Assembly: GCF_003286085.1 (NCBI RefSeq) | Contig: NW_020825358.1 | Span: 372,001-436,000, forward strand | DNA from: Drosophila persimilis | Taxonomy: Eukaryota; Arthropoda; Insecta; Diptera; Drosophilidae | DNA: 64,000 bases | Reading direction: 5' to 3' | In this document: positions 63,069 through 64,000 of the stretch, piece by piece | How positions within the stretch are numbered: the first letter of the stretch is position 1 | Layout: each line of letters starts with the position of its first letter | The notes under the pieces: generated by a model | Databases searched by the model: none | Told to the model about the DNA's origin: nothing | Seen by the model: the letters and a program-made list of their open reading frames with translations, nothing else | Made by a program: the position numbers and the translations under genes

Positions 63069-64000
63069 GCTGCGTGGCCACCTCACACCAGTTCTAATAC
63101 AACAACGAGATTAAATGTCCTGTCGTAGCGGGCTTAGGCACTAATCCTGGGTCGATTCCATAGAGCGCATGGCATGGCCAGAGATTTGCTGTTGCGAGCC
63201 TTCGGGAGCCTTTCCTGTAGCCAAGTGCAAAGTTGAATTGCCTGATGCCTGATGGCTGATGCCTTTATGTCTGTGATGTCTGCTCTCGGGTCTGCTGACT
63301 CTGTTTTGTGAATCAGAATAAACATTGGTTTTTGGTTGCCATTGCTGCTTATTGTGGAAGCAAACTGGCTCACTTCCTTGCCACAGTCACAGCCATCGCC
63401 ATAGCGCCCGTTTGGAGTGTTGACGTCTGCACTTGTCCTCCTTCAGCGTCTGATGTTCCTGCACCCTTTCTCTCTCCTGCCACTGGCCAGCTGTGGAATA
63501 AGGCGTAGCTCCTCCTCCGCCTGCTTGCCTCTTGTCTCTCATGTCTGCATGCAATTCAATTTATTTTAGAGCGCCTCATACGATAAATGGAAAGCTCTGT
63601 GCTCTACACTCTGCGAAAAATTGTGCCCAAAAGCTGATTTCATTACTCAACTCATCTTGGCGGCAATTCAGGCTAAACGTTAATTTTGCAGAATTCAGCC
63701 ACTAATAAAATTATATTAAATACGTATGTACATGCGCAGCAGAGTTTTAATTTTGTTTTCAGTAAAGGTTGTACAAAAGCATTTGATTACATGACTGAGG
63801 AGAACCTATTGAAGTGCAAGTGAACACAAAGACAGTGTAACGACAGGGGAACACCAAGACAGAAGGAACTTGAGGGAACTTCAAACCTAAGCTACGGACA
63901 GAGAGTGCAACAACAAAAAGAGGGAGATAGATTTTGACTATCAAATATTCACTATAGTATTCACACCTGTTTAGGTATGAGCTGTACGAAAACTGAATAA

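Larger units (their letters stand above)
42620..64000. other. Gene-poor region upstream of the SCYL2-like gene
   Basis: No gene can be supported apart from the small candidates listed separately. It is AT-rich overall, with repeat-rich islands near 47.0-47.4, 53.3-55.0 and 60.8-63.1 kb. Several good donor-like sites occur on the minus strand (CAG|GTAAGC near 47654, TTTCAG|GTGAGT near 52814) that could belong to untranslated 5' exons of the SCYL2-like gene. Confidence 0.5.

Overview
The window is eukaryotic nuclear DNA from a Drosophila fly. The obscura group is my best guess, from overall divergence and the abundance of simple repeats; this is inference, not a database result. Evidence for Drosophila: an initiator caspase with the PFCRG active-site pentapeptide known from Dronc, introns of about 57-125 nt with GTRAGT donors, and AT-rich non-coding DNA full of (GT)n, hexamer and homopolymer repeats. 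There is no prokaryotic or viral content, no CRISPR array, and I recognise no complete transposon, tRNA or rRNA.

Layout. (1) 1-14.5 kb: no gene I can support; intergenic or intronic DNA with many microsatellites, poly-C/poly-G runs and one diverged short duplication. (2) 14.5-20.4 kb: a compact cluster. On the minus strand lies the N-alpha-acetyltransferase catalytic subunit NAA10 (vnc). Directly upstream on the same strand, 79 nt away, is a two-exon 74-aa membrane microprotein resembling SMIM13; the pair may share one transcript. Next come a plus-strand TSSC4-like splicing-factor gene, the minus-strand caspase Dronc (tail-to-tail with TSSC4), and a plus-strand uncharacterised gene of four exons (head-to-head with Dronc). 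(3) 20.4-26.4 kb: AT-rich DNA between two convergent genes, probably partly 3' UTR, enriched in the octamer TACGAGTA. (4) 26.4-42.5 kb: one large minus-strand gene in 17 coding exons that join in consistent phase. It encodes a SCYL2-type pseudokinase with a HEAT-like C-terminal region. (5) 42.6-64 kb: no supported gene; probably the upstream or intronic region of the SCYL2-like gene, with repeats, candidate 5' exons and one short coding-looking ORF.

How the genes relate. The cluster mixes housekeeping functions (N-terminal acetylation, U5 snRNP assembly, clathrin-associated pseudokinase) with the apical caspase. Nothing suggests a dedicated multi-gene pathway. The points most worth a second look are: a 64-codon, stop-free, protein-like extension in frame after the UAA of the SCYL2-like gene (readthrough or alternative splicing); the SMIM13-like/NAA10 tandem; a 285-codon N-terminal open frame of the SCYL2-like gene without an AUG; two possible small proteins (in the SCYL2-like intron at 40.6 kb, and at 49.2 kb); and a promoter-motif array between Dronc and its divergent neighbour.
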